Source: Xanthostigma xanthostigma
Taxonomy: Eukaryota > Arthropoda > Insecta > Raphidioptera > Raphidiidae
Assembly (NCBI GenBank): GCA_963575645.1
Contig: OY754468.1
Coordinates: 24,204,465 to 24,268,464 of the forward strand
Direction: 5' to 3'
Length of the DNA: 64,000 nucleotides
Below the pieces are notes generated by a model, which was given only the letters and a program-made list of their open reading frames with translations, ran no database searches and had not been told where the DNA came from. Positions 12,760 through 23,882 of this stretch are shown piece after piece (positions within the stretch are counted from its first letter, which is position 1; each line of letters begins with the position of its first letter). The translations under genes and the position numbers were made by a program.

Positions 12760-13172
12760 ACTAGCGGCTTCGCTCGAATTTCTGGTTTGCCATCGTTTTT
12801 TCATCGAACTACGTTGAAAAAATATGATTATCCACGAAAAGCGCTTAACATTAAAGTGGGTATAGTAAGCTATCCTTAAAAGATAGACATATGCCATCGG
12901 GAACTTTTCCGTAGACCTATAAAAGAGGAACAATTCCACCATACAATTGTTTTGTTATATCTCATTAGGCAGCGTTTTCGATGAAACCTCCCAGTTGGTT
13001 TGATTTTTTTCGACATCTTCAAAATCATCGTCATGTTTCACATAAGACTTTCTCTTGAATCACTCCGTCAATTGGTGAAAATCGTATGAAGATTTGTTAG
13101 GTAGTTTAAGAGTTTATCGCGTTCAGACAGACAGACAGACGCGGCGGGGGGACTTTGTTTTATAATAAGTAA
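12760..13172 (+). mobile_element. RTE-type non-LTR 3' fragment
   Basis: Begins ACTAGCGGCTTCGCTCG and ends in a CAGACAGACAGACAGACGCG run followed by TTTATAATAAG. This layout is characteristic of the short 3' ends of insect RTE-like LINEs and their derived SINEs. No RT domain is present. Related pieces recur at 34975, 51445, 54403, 56936 and 57900. Confidence 0.6.
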
Positions 13173-14431
13173 GTAGTGATAATTGTGAGTTATTTTGAAG
13201 TAAAACTTTTTATAATTTTATTAGAACACCGTTGCTTCATTTTTAGGGTTCCGTAGCCAAATAACACAACTAAACACTTATAATTTCATGTCTGTCCGTC
13301 CATCTGTCTGTTACAGTCTTATAGCTTCGTCATCTTTCTATCCATTCTAATGAAATTTTACAGATATGTGTCTTATGTGAACCTCCATACAATTTTGTAA
13401 AGAAATTACAATAAAAATAATAATTAGATGGTAGTATTTTATACATAGAACTGAGGGATGAAAACTAATATTTTCGCGTGCGCTATTGAGTGGGGAATCG
13501 TTGGAAAGACCTCTGAAAATACAATGAAACTTCTTAAATGTCTTTTTTTCTTAGGTAAATATTTCTCGAGATATACTAAGCTCCTAATATTGTTAATTAT
13601 GTGCCTCCTCTATTTTAATAATATGATTAGTATCCAGTTTGGAGATTAAACTGAAATAAAAGCGTGGAACTAAAACTTCCATGAATTAATTATTAAAGTA
13701 AAGCTTGAAATAGGTATAAGAAAAAGCTGTGTAAGCGAACCTAATTTACTTTTTACAGAAAATATCTTTCAAAGAGGCTTTGTATTTTTGTTTTGCAATA
13801 TAATGACTAGTTTTGAAAAAAATTATATTATAGAAATCCATTTCTGCTAAATCTTGTAAATTTTTGTCATTTAATACCTACAAGTAAGTCAATGTGATAT
13901 AAATGTCATATTTATGTCAAGAAATACCTATAAAATTTGCGAGTACTTGTGAAACCCTGGAAGTTTTGCCTACAGGTAAATTAATCCTTTATAGGTTGAC
14001 TTTGGATCCCTACTATGAAATTAGGCGGAGCACTACGAAACGAAAGTGAGTGGTAAACACGTGAGCCAGTGAGTATACAAATATACTAAACAAAATAAAG
14101 TATGTCACTGAAACAATTGTAATTTAAATATTGTTATTACATAAAAAATCATTTTTTAAATGAGTTATTAAAAACAGCAGAGAAAATTTTGAAATGAATA
14201 GATAAATTGTTTGCGTAAACTACTTGGTTACTTACTGTAGTCACAGGGAGTTAGTTTATTCACGGTTTCGACACTGCGTAAAGTATTTGGCAGTGGGTGG
14301 AGTGAAGTTCTCATGATCGTGTACAGACTAATACTCTCCAATGGTAAAACACGATTCAATTGGTTCCTCCACCTCCATGGTCACACCGATAAGTTTCGTA
14401 GCTCCTATAACTGGGAATGTTTTAGCTCTAT
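13173..14431. other. Intergenic
   Basis: Contains a fragment at about 13246-13420 starting TAGGGTTCCGTAGCCAAAT followed by a GTCTGTCCGTCC run, a dispersed repeat I associate with insect, especially lepidopteran, genomes. The 63-codon frame at 13458-13649 has no recognised domain. No gene called. Confidence 0.4.
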
Positions 14432-14565
14432 TCAAACTTTCTGAGAACGATAATAGAACCGCCACAGTCTTGCGCAGTCGCTCAAAAACCGATACAAACA
14501 GTTTTGTTTTAGCTATACTGCGCAAGACGGTGACGGTACTGTTCTTTGGCTGCTTGGAACATACC
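14432..14565. repeat. Short inverted-repeat element, related to 19257-19330
   Basis: TTTCTGAGAACGATAATAG then GAACCGCCACAGTCTTGCG faces an imperfect complement ending CTGCGCAAGACGGTGACGG. The same words (TCTGAGAACGGTAACAGAAC, CACAATCTTGC, GCACAAGACTG) recur at 19257-19330. Likely a small MITE family; the ends were not fixed. Confidence 0.5.
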
Positions 14566-14649
14566 TAATAAAATAATTTAATGTTTCTTGAAATATTTTA
14601 TATTTGGTTTTTGAACTTTCAGTGCTAAAAATATGCTCGAATTGCCTTT

Positions 14650-14911
14650 TAAAAAGTCAATATACCAAAGGTCTATCTGGCCCGCCGAGAGGGAAACCTG
14701 ATCGTTGGTCAGTTGTTACTATTAATTATTTTGTGCGCGGTACCGGGGTACATACTGATACTTCCATATATATTAAGTCGTTCGTCGCCGAACTATACTT
14801 TCCTCAAAACACAGGAAATTCTCAAATTCGTCGTTGATTTTATATACTCAATTCATTCAGACCGGTCTATTCTACATGTGAAGGGGTGCTATTTTGTATA
14901 CCTGTTTTAAG
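14650..14911 (+). other. Hydrophobic open frame, possible exon of unknown gene
   Basis: An open frame runs from about 14650 to a stop at 14908-14910. It contains a 20-plus-residue hydrophobic segment (LIVGQLLLLIILCAVPGYI) followed by a mixed polar stretch. It has no motif I recognise, and neither a convincing start nor convincing splice sites. A membrane-protein exon is possible; chance in AT-rich DNA is at least as likely. Confidence 0.15.
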
Positions 14912-15119
14912 GTCGTCAGCCAAAGACAATCGGTAGCTGTGATCGTTACGTCGCGTCTGTTTACAAATTAATTATTAAGTTCTCAAGTTTATTCACAGTA
15001 AAATCGTTACGCATAACTTGTAGTAAAATATTTGAAGTTTCCACAAGACTATGATGATGTCATGTCTGCGGTCGGGTTACCCACGATGTCAGCGCTCCTG
15101 AACGGTTGGAAAGAGCGGG

Positions 15120-15490
15120 TTGTCACTTAATGCTATTAGATAGTTTTTTTTCTAAATATGAAATCAATCATAATTTTAACACCAGAGGTCAGTCTGCATT
15201 CCTTTTACGTCCACCAAGAACAAAACTCACGATAGTTAAAAAAAATTGTGTAATACAAAGTATTAATCTTTATAATCATTTATCCTGCAGACTAAAAAAT
15301 TTGTTAGCAAAAAAATTAAGAAATGAACTGAAAAACATCTTGGTAATTAAATGTCCTTACACAACTAAAGACTACTACGATATTAGCATTATTTAATTTT
15401 TCTATGTTTTTTTTGTATATGTATTGACTTATTCTACGCCAATTTTTTGGTATTTAATGAATAAATTTATATCTATCTATCTATCTAAGT
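15120..15490 (+). pseudogene. CR1-group LINE 3' remnant with ATCT tail
   Basis: Encodes the C-terminal tail typical of CR1-type ORF2: an NTRGQ motif (NFNTRGQSAFLLRPPRT), then a basic segment with LYNHLS, stopping at 15394-15396. It is followed by a short 3' UTR and an (ATCT)n tail at about 15470-15486. Everything upstream, including the RT core, is missing (5' truncation). A complete RT frame of this general type is at 36416-38377. Confidence 0.7.
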
Positions 15491-15789
15491 ACCTTATTCG
15501 ACAGGTTCTATAGTTTTACCATCTAAATTGAGTTGGATAAAAAAGTAACTAAATATCAGTAGAGCTTTAAAGTTTTATTTTGCTTACTTTTAGTGCACAA
15601 TCGCTTTTCATAATAGTTTATGACAATTTCTTTTATCCCAATCACTATTTTTCAATGCTATATTCAACACGTAGTATTATTTTTGAGGTTATCTATAAAA
15701 TTCACCACCAATATTATTTAAATCAATGATACCACGTTTACCACTTGATTTATTTCTCAAACATTATTTTTGTTGCGATGGTATGCCAA

Positions 15790-18405
15790 TTAGGCCGGTC
15801 ATATCTAACATTAAACTCGCAAACTAACATGTAGTTCTGATTTTTTAATATGTTGTTAGGACCACTACCAGTAGCGTATATCCAAGTTTGCAGCTTCGAA
15901 AGACCTGTGCTAACTTTGCAGCACTCAAAAAACTGCGAAATTTTCGCACTTTTTTTGGTATTCTAAATATAGGTCTTAAACTATGCATTTTTTTATAAAA
16001 TATTTTTTATACGTTTTTAAGTAGACTAAAATTGCTACAATTTGAGACCAGAACCAGCTCTGTAGGTTCAATACTTACCAAGATACAGCATTCCTAAAAT
16101 TGACCAGTTTTTTCAAAAAAGTGAAATTTTAAGATTTGGTCAAATTTTTACCCCGATATCGGGGAAAATACTCATTTTAAGGGTAATATCATAGGAACAT
16201 ATATTGTAGCAAATGTAATTAGCTTTCATTTAAGCAGAGAACGACGTCTGTAGGCCATATAGTTTACTCACAAATTTTTAAAATCAAAAAAATGAGAAAA
16301 CTGCATTTTCGCAAATTTAAATTTAATACCTAGTAATCGTTATGTAAATCCATTTAGTGATTTTAATGTGGTTGAGTAACAAAATTGAGTAACATAGTAG
16401 CATAAACGAGTAACATAATAAAAAAAATAACATAATTGATAACATCATAAAAAAATTATGCAGTTTTTGACAAAATACCGTCGTATTTCAGCCATTTTGT
16501 AAAAAATATTTACAAATTATATTCATGAACCTTCCTCGTTTATCGCTCTTTCTATTACCGAAAACAATTTCAAAATCCGGTGCGTGGTTTAGTAGAAGGG
16601 AGCGGAGAAAAAGACAGAGACTTTGTTTTTAACTATGCAGTCTTTGACAAAATACCGTCGCATTTCAGCCATTTTGAAAAAAATATTTACAAATGGTATA
16701 CAGAAACCTTCCTCGTATATTGATCTTCCTATTAGCGAAAACCATTTCAAAATCCGGTGCGTGGTTTAGAAGAAGTGAGCGGTGAAAAAGACAAAGACAG
16801 TCTGAGACTCTGATTTTAGCTATAAAGTCTTTGCTAAAATTCCGTCGTAGTTCAGGTATTTCGTAAAAAATATTTATAAATTATATACATAAACTTTCCT
16901 CGTTTATTGCTCTTTCTACTACCAAAAACCATTTTTAGATCCGGCGCATGGTTTAGAAGAAGTGAGCGGAGAAAAAGGCAAAGACAGACAGAGACTGTTT
17001 TTAACTATGCAGTCTTTGACAAAACACCGTCGGTGTTCTTCTAAACTATGCGCCGGATCTTAAAATGGTTTTCGGTAATAGAAAGAGCGATAAGCAAGGA
17101 AGGTTTCTGTATATAATTTGTAAATAGTTTTTACAAAATGCCTGAACTACGACAGTGTTTTAGCTCAGACTGCATAGTTAAAAATAGATCCTCTGTCTAT
17201 CTTTGTCTTTTTCTCAGCTCACTTCTTCTAAGCCATGCACTGAATCTTGAAATGCTTTTCGGTAGTCGGAAGAGCGATAAACAAGGAAAGTTTCTGTATA
17301 TAATTTGTAAATATTTTTTACAAAATGCCAGAACAGCGACGGTGTTTTAGCAAAGACTACGTAGTTATAAACGAAGAGTCTGCCTATCTTTGTCTTTTTC
17401 ACCGCTCACTTCTTCTAAACCACGCACCGGTTTTTGAAATGGTTTTCGCTAATAGGAAGATCAATATACGAGGAAGGTTTCTGTATACCATTTGTAAATA
17501 TTTTTTTCAAAATGGCTGAAATGCGACGGTATTTTGTCAAAGACTGCATAGTTAAAAACAAAGTCTCTGTCTTTTTCTCCGCTCTCTTCTACTAAACCAC
17601 GCACCGGATTTTGAAATTGTTTTCGGTAATAGAAAGAGCGATAAACGAGGAAGGTTCATGAATATAATTTGTAAATATTTTTTACAAAATGGCTGAAATA
17701 CGACGGTATTTTGTCAAAAACTGCATAATTTTTTTATGATGTTATCAATTATGCTATTTTTTTTATTATGTTACTCGTTTATGCTACTATGTTACTCAAT
17801 TTTGTTACTCAACCACATTAAAATCACTGAATGGATTTACATAACGATTACTAGGTATTAAATTTAAATTTGCGAAAATGCAGTTTTCTCATTTTTTGGA
17901 TTTTTAAAATTTGTGAGTAAAATTATATGGCCTACAGACGTCGTTCTCTGCTTAAATGAAAGCTAATTACATTTGCTACAATATATGTTCCTATGATATT
18001 ACCCTTAAAATGAGTACTTTCCCCGATATCGGGGTCAAAAATTGACCAAATCTTAAAATTTCACTTTTTTGAAAAAACTGGTCAATTTTTGGAAAGCTAT
18101 ATCTTGGTAAGTATTGAACCTACAGAGCTGGTTCTGGTCTCAAATTGTAGCAATTTTAGTCTACTTAAAAACGTATAAAAAATATTTTATAAAAAAATGC
18201 ATAGTTTAAGACCTATATTGAGAATACCAAAAAAAGTGCGAAAATTTCGCAGTTTTTTGAGTGCTGCAAAGTTAGCACAGGTCTTTCGAAGCTGCAAACT
18301 TGGATATACGCTACTGGTAGTGGTTCTAACAACATATTAAAAAATCAGAACTACATGTTAGTTTGCGAGATTAGCGATTTTTAGTGTAAAATATGACTGG
18401 GCTAA
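15790..18405. repeat. 2.6-kb palindrome built from opposing ~180-bp satellite units
   Basis: The outer arms (about 15790-16455 and 17735-18405) are near-identical inverted copies, with ends around TTAGGCCGGTCATAT and ATATGACTGGGCTAA. Inside lie about three direct units of ~180 bp on the left (16455-17010), facing about four inverted units on the right (17031-17735). The switch point is at ACACCGTCGGTGT (about 17024-17036). Each unit carries TTTGACAAAATACCGTCG, a CCTTCCTCGTTTAT-like block and CCGGTGCGTGGTTTAG. Small frames here are mirror shadows. No transposase is visible; it could be a foldback transposon that amplified a satellite. Confidence 0.85.
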
Positions 18406-18799
18406 ATAGAGCCTCTGCAAATAAGAAGTGGAAGGGAAGACTTGTGTCAATCCGCTAGTGGGAAATATAAAAATGAGCTGTTATTCAAATTAAAATTCAA
18501 TTTGTTTTCGCGTTAGTTCGATACCGAACGACATGCACGCACACAGTCACAGACACACAATCATCAGTCATCGGTAGTTAGTCTGCCGCAGAACATTGCA
18601 TCGGGGTCACCTCAACCCACTTCCACAATCACGATTCTCTCCTGCGGCCAAATTCAAACTTAGAGACAAGTTGCCCATTGGGCAGTTTATATTTAGTTTG
18701 TACTGCATCGTTATTTTCGATACCTTTATACTTTTTTAAAAATATTTTTTCACAGCCCCCTATAGTTGCTTTTCATGCCTGTATAACGGTAGTAGAATG
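18406..18799. other. Intergenic, no feature seen
   Basis: Contains a CA-rich patch near 18532-18560. No coding evidence. Confidence 0.45.
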
Positions 18800-19116
18800 C
18801 AGTGGCGTATAACTGTACCACCTGAGGCCCGTGGAAAATTCATCCGATAGGGCCCTCCCTTAATGTAAAAAAACTTCACGCTGTAGTTTCATCTTTATAA
18901 ATCACGAAGTAAAGTAGATATTTGTATAATTCGTGTATGCTCTTGAGGTAAATACCTAACTTAAACTGATTAAATACAAAATTACTAATATTTTTTACCA
19001 AATTTTGTAGTAAATGTTAGGTTCCTTCTGTCCTAACAGCCTCTCGGGTAGAGGGCCCCTCAAGCCAGGGACCCGTGGCATTTTGCCCGTTCTGCCACCC
19101 TGTTGTTACGCCACTG
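18800..19116. mobile_element. hAT MITE with perfect 8-bp target duplication
   Basis: Ends CAGTGGCGTA and TACGCCACTG. GTAGAATG is present on both sides (18792-18799, 19117-19124), identical at 8 of 8. The GC-rich subterminal blocks (GAGGCCCGTGG, GAGGGCCC) are typical of this family. 317 bp, no transposase. Confidence 0.9.
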
Positions 19117-19414
19117 GTAGAATGCCCCTTTTTCGCACGAGTGCGTAAAATAAAACAACAGTAATGCGATTTTCGCAGTTCAGTAGTTAAAAATGAAAAG
19201 CTTTATAAGCTTAATATCATCGGGATACTATATTGTTTATTATACGACGTTAAAAGGTCTGTTCCAAACTGTCTGAGAACGGTAACAGAACCGTCACAAT
19301 CTTGCTACTGCACAAGACTGAAGCTATAAAATTCGAGCGGAGTGGTTGGCACGTCGGTCAGTTGGTTAGTTGTTCGTGAGTTGTTCATGTGCTCTGGCGT
19401 TGCGACATAAATCA

Positions 19415-19860
19415 TATAATTGTCTGAAAAATAGGTCGATAATTTTATCTATTAAAAAAAGTTAAAATCAAATAATATTTAAGAACAAGTCATGGACCTG
19501 ATTATTTATAAATCTTTGATTAACATCTGATTTCTCCTCAATAAATAAAATTATCGACCAATTTTTCAGACAATATATTAACAAATAATTCAATTACACT
19601 TCAATTAACGTTTCGATCCGGATTTGAAGTTTCTTCAGAATAATAATTAATTAAGCTAAAAAATAAAAAAATATAAAAATTGTTAGTAAGTAATTAGTTT
19701 AATAATAAATAAAAATATGTAAGTTTTTCTGAAAAAAATTTTAGTGAAAAAATAATAAATTCGCATCGAAACGTTAATTGAATTGTAATTGAATGATTTG
19801 TTAATATATTGTCTGAAAAGTTGGTAGATAATTTTATTTATTGATTATATTGACGTTATT
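19415..19860. mobile_element. Penelope-like terminal repeats in inverted array, degraded
   Basis: TCGACCAATTTTTCAGACAA and related words occur three times in alternating orientation (about 19420, 19552, 19805). A minus-strand hammerhead core lies at 19604-19642 (CTGAAGA complement at 19632-19638, GAAAC complement at 19610-19614, GTT cleavage triplet). A second core near 19765 keeps only CGAAACGTT. No RT sequence remains. The same words flank the intact element at 61775-62110. Confidence 0.65.
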
Positions 19861-20172
19861 TGTACTTTGCAAACTAATTATTTAACAAATAAACAAAAAA
19901 AAAATCGACATGCCATAAATAAAACTAATAACTAGAAACGCTGTAACTATAACACGCTATATTATTGTTTTAGCAGTAAAATTATTTAAAAGATATCCCA
20001 AGCATCCATTATTTTATTTAATTAAGCAAAACTCTTGACACATTTAAAATAATCACCTGCTGACAACTACAGGTAAAACACATTATGCAATTTTGAATTG
20101 TCTTATGAAATCCTTTTGTTTTATTCAGTAATATTGTCGTCGGCAGAATAATATAGTAAAAATACCCACTTT
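19861..20172. other. Intergenic, no feature seen
   Basis: AT-rich spacer between the Penelope-like array and MITE copy C; nothing supportable. Confidence 0.5.
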
Positions 20173-20602
20173 AAGTCCGCTGCACACGAGGCTGGATTTA
20201 CCGCTAGGTTCCTTGCTAGATTTCACTTCTAGTTTTCTAGCGCTGGTTTTCTTGATTGCTATTGTGCTCGCTTCACACGAGACGTCTTTGCAAGCTTGCT
20301 CTGCAGGTAGATTCGGTGCGCGCGCAGTGATAGAACGGTTTATTGTCTCTGAACAGAACACACAGTGTTTGTTTGTGGACGTTTGTTCAAGTCGCCCACG
20401 TGACAAGATACTGCTTCCTGATTGATTCTTGCATACTAGCAGCGAACCTTTAGCAAGAAAAAAGTTCCCCCTTGTTCTAATTTTAAAACCTATCTTGTGA
20501 GCTAGCAGGCGAGCTCGCAGTGACGTCATTTCCAGTTTCGTACCCAGCCTACCGGCCAGCAGGAATCCAAGCAGCGTTTCTAGTTTCGTGTGCAGCGGCC
20601 TT
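20173..20602. mobile_element. GGCCGCTGCACACG MITE, copy C
   Basis: Left end AAGTCCGCTGCACACGAGGC (one base different from consensus), right end GTGTGCAGCGGCCTT. Internal blocks match copies B and D. Frames on both strands (20125-20529, 20213-20425) come from the repeat; the peptide CSSRPRDKILLPD is shared with copy B because the DNA is conserved, not because it is coding. Confidence 0.85.
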
Positions 20603-21245
20603 TACTACATACCTACGGTATACGTGAAAATGTAAAAATAGCCGAGTTTAGATTATAAAATTCTATACAACGCTATGATGACATCAATGCACGTACTTTT
20701 GTTGAAGATGATCGTTGGTACTCTTTTGTTTCTATTATTGCAGCGTTTTATTGTCACGTGATTATGCAAAGTGAATTTTTACGCTACAAGAATCATCAAA
20801 CGGTGAATGAACCGCGTCTTGAGATTATCTCTATTGTTAAGTGGGACTCGAGTTGTAAAAAAAAGGGAATGCGTTTAGTGTTGCCGTACTTCATTAATTG
20901 TTAACAATCTTATGTCGCTTGGTTAATAAACATATAAACACGATTTTTTCTCAAGATAAAATGTAAACGTTTTTTTTTCTTATTACGGCATTAGTCAACA
21001 ATTTTTAAAGATTTGTATCGGCGACTGTCCAAAGAAAAGAAATTTACATTCTCGTTTCTTAAGCAGCAGTGACGACTTGAAATTTATTTATAACTCTTTT
21101 ATGATAATTTAAGAAACCGAAGTTAAAAAATGTCAAAGTAAACAGAATGGTCGTGACATCCGATCCGTGTAATCTAATCGTTTATAGAAACTCGTCATGA
21201 AGAAGCTAGTGAAAGGCATTAATAACTATTGTATATAGGTGACCG
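20603..21245. other. Intergenic, no feature seen
   Basis: No coding frame or clear repeat. Confidence 0.45.
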
Positions 21246-22174
21246 GTAATTGCTCTTATTCCTCTCGGGAGAAGAAAGTATGACTATGATTTGGAATGAT
21301 TTACCTCTATCACTTGGGGGTCGGAAATGCGTCATTTTTTTATGGTAATAACTAATAACACTTCTCTGAAGAATTTTTATTTTATATTTTTATTTATTGT
21401 AAGTTTTAACACACAACATAAAATATAACAGTAAATTTCGTGGTTTTTAACTTTCTTAAGGTTGGTAAATTAGTAAACTATCAGATCATGGAAAAATTCA
21501 GGCCAAAAAGTGAGAATATTACGTATTAAGTATATTAAAAAAACTTCTTTAAAAACGGGGGTAACCACACCTATGTAACTGAATTTTAAACAGTAGTCCT
21601 TAGCAAGCATCCCGTAGCTCAGTACTGGCCTGCCATGCGGCCGGTCCGAGTTCGATTACCGCCAGGTGCACGTAAAAATTTGTTATTTTCATTTCTTTTT
21701 TTTAGACTTGCAAATCATACGATTATTTTTTGGTTAATAATCCTATTATACCTATATATATTTTTTTTTTATTTAAAAAAAATATACGAATAATTTTTCA
21801 ATCCATCGAGTTATTTATTATTTGCAGTAGGTAAACCTGCAAAAAAAATGTAAAATGTGTTACGAGAACGCATTACAGAAGTGAAACTTCTAGTTGCAAA
21901 TCATACGATTGCATTTGGACAAGTGGAAAAAACGTTCAGATATTAACTTGTACAGACGAAATATCTGAACGTTAAACTATCTCGTAACACGTTTTTTTCA
22001 CTTGACCAAATGCAATCGTATGATTAGCAACTAGAATTTTCACTTCTGTAATGCTTTCTCGTAACACATTTTTTATTTTTTTATTTTTAACTCCCAAAAT
22101 TCGGATTAGAGGGTTAAATCATTCCAAATTAGTCATAGTTTCTTCTCCCAAAAGGAATACGAGCAATTACCGTA
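21246..22174. mobile_element. Inverted-repeat element with nested SINE head and inner hairpin
   Basis: The outer arms 21246-21330 and 22087-22174 pair (CGGTAATTGCTCTTATTCCT and complement, continuing through ATTTGGAATGATTTA). Inside are a tRNA-like block at 21608-21672 (CCCGTAGCTCAGTACTGG and the B box GAGTTCGATTAC) and an inner hairpin at about 21850-22075 (ATGTGTTACGAGAACGCATT and complement, with AACGTTCAGATATT facing its inverse). No transposase frame was seen, and the target duplication is unclear. Confidence 0.7.
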
Positions 22175-22583
22175 TTTATGCCTGTTAATATTTGAATAGG
22201 TGTAAAGGCCTCTGGCAAAAAAAAAATCAAAATCTGCAAACATTGCGTTTTAACGTGGTATTGCAATACGGTGGAGCCGAAGGAATCACTACTGTAGTCG
22301 GTGCTTATAATACGGTGGAGCCAGAGGCTCCACTATAGTTGTCGCTGCCTTGTTTCATCTCAATCGCGTGCGGCTAGTATTCTATAGTAGGTAATTACTT
22401 CGTGTATATAGGTACCGACATTGTTATAGCGCAGTTTTATGAATGGTACTACTACTATAGTACAAACAGATCATCGGTACCGCCTCGAAATTACGTACCT
22501 ATCCTTTCAGAAGACGGATTTAAAGAGACATAAAAAACGACTGGCAGAATGACCCTGATAGAAATGTTGCCTGGACTCCGAAC
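22175..22583. other. Intergenic with a small duplication
   Basis: AATACGGTGGAGCC occurs twice, about 50 bp apart (22266 and 22312). Nothing else was recognised. Confidence 0.45.
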
Positions 22584-23295
22584 CAGTGCTGGATTAACCT
22601 GTAAGCAAAGTAAGCAACGGCTTAGGGTATCGCGTCTCAGAGGGCACCAAAAATTACAACTCAAAAATGAAAAGTAGGTACCTCTCCAGATCGTGTCAAC
22701 AATTTTTTTTTATTTTTGTCATGTTCTCAAAAATTTGATCCACTGATATAAAACTGTCTTTAGAAGTACTATACCGTAGTTAAAAATAAATAATAATTTA
22801 TTTTTGAAAATAAAAACGAAAATGTGTTATTCAATAAATAAAATTCTTTCAAAATAATTAACTAGTATCAAAATATTGAAAAAATAATAACAGACAATAT
22901 TTTGGTACTAATTAATTATTTTTATGAAAGAATTTTACATAAAGCGAATTAGAAATTAATTATTAATTATTTTTTATATTTTTTAGATCCGTTCTGAAGA
23001 AGACCCAAATTCGGATCGAAACGTTAATGTATTAATCATATTTTTCTAATCAGACGTTAATCAAAGATTTGAAAATGTGTTATTTTGACTTTAAAGTTTT
23101 GTAACTTGTAAATGCCTAAGGATCCATTTTATAGACACTCAAATTTTCAATAAAAACGTCGATTGTAAATTCAATTTTTTCCTGAAATTTTATTCATGAC
23201 AGAAATAATATTAGAATTTTTTAGACTGCTGTTGGAGATTAGGACCCATAGGGCTAGAAATGCTTAGGGCATCAAGGAGTCTTAATCCGGCGCTG
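22584..23295. mobile_element. hAT MITE interrupted by a Penelope-like terminus
   Basis: The ends are CAGTGCTGGATTAA and an inverted TTAATCCGGCGCTG. The flanking octamers CTCCGAAC (22576-22583) and CTCTGAAC (23296-23303) match at 7 of 8. The same family is inverted at 31186-31699, with shared GTGTCAACAATTTTTTT and GTCATGTTCTCAAAAAT blocks. Positions about 22825-23080 are foreign: they carry Penelope-like sequence and a hammerhead core. The element is therefore nested. Confidence 0.8.
22991..23028 (+). ncRNA. Hammerhead-like core in nested Penelope-like terminus
   Basis: CTGAAGA at 22994-23000, then GACCC...GGATC as stem II with one mismatched pair, then GAAAC at 23018-23022 and a GTT triplet. 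Stem I is only about 3 bp (GTT with AAT, one wobble). The weaker stems suggest decay. Confidence 0.5.
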
Positions 23296-23641
23296 CTCTG
23301 AACATAATAATATTTTAAAACTTGCGTATAATAAACAAGTGGGATCTCTAAACATCATTTAATAGTGTGGAACAGTTAATAAGTTAATAATTAATAACCA
23401 ATTATTATATAATTAAAAATGCTATGCTGCACCTTTCGTTTCAATCTTGTACCTATTTATTAACCTTGTACATCATAAGTGTTCATCTTACGCTTCCTAA
23501 GGATGTGCTGTATGTACCTAAATATTCCTACTACAAACAAACTGCCTGTTGAAAGAACTATTTAAATATAAAAAACAAACTTAAAAAATTTGAAAAAATC
23601 AACGACGGATGTAAACGTTGTATGTAATTGAATAACATTTT
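23296..23641. other. Intergenic, no feature seen
   Basis: AT-rich, nothing supportable. Confidence 0.5.
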
Positions 23642-23882
23642 AAAACCTCCCGACTAAAAGGAGGTAATTAACCAAATAAAATCTGTTGGGGGCTGCCATT
23701 CGCTGCCCTGAATTAAGAATAGGAAAATATCAATTGAAGACTACAATTATTCACGTACCCAGCGTGATTTCAATGTCGCATACTCTAAAATTGCAATATT
23801 TTAGTTCATTTCAGGGCATCGAATGGCAGCCCCCTGACGGATATTCTTTGGTTACTTACCTCCTTTTAGTCGGAGGAGTTTA
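23642..23882. repeat. Palindromic MITE, 241 bp
   Basis: Left AAACCTCCCGACTAAAAGGA faces right TCCTTTTAGTCGGAGGAGTTT. The arms stay paired through GGGGGCTGCCATTCG / CGAATGGCAGCCCCC and GCCCTGAATT, leaving a short loop near 23730-23800. No gene; the 65-codon frame reads across it. Confidence 0.8.

Noticed and set aside
20125..20529. 134-codon minus frame as a gene
   Set aside because: It is the body of MITE copy C read backwards.
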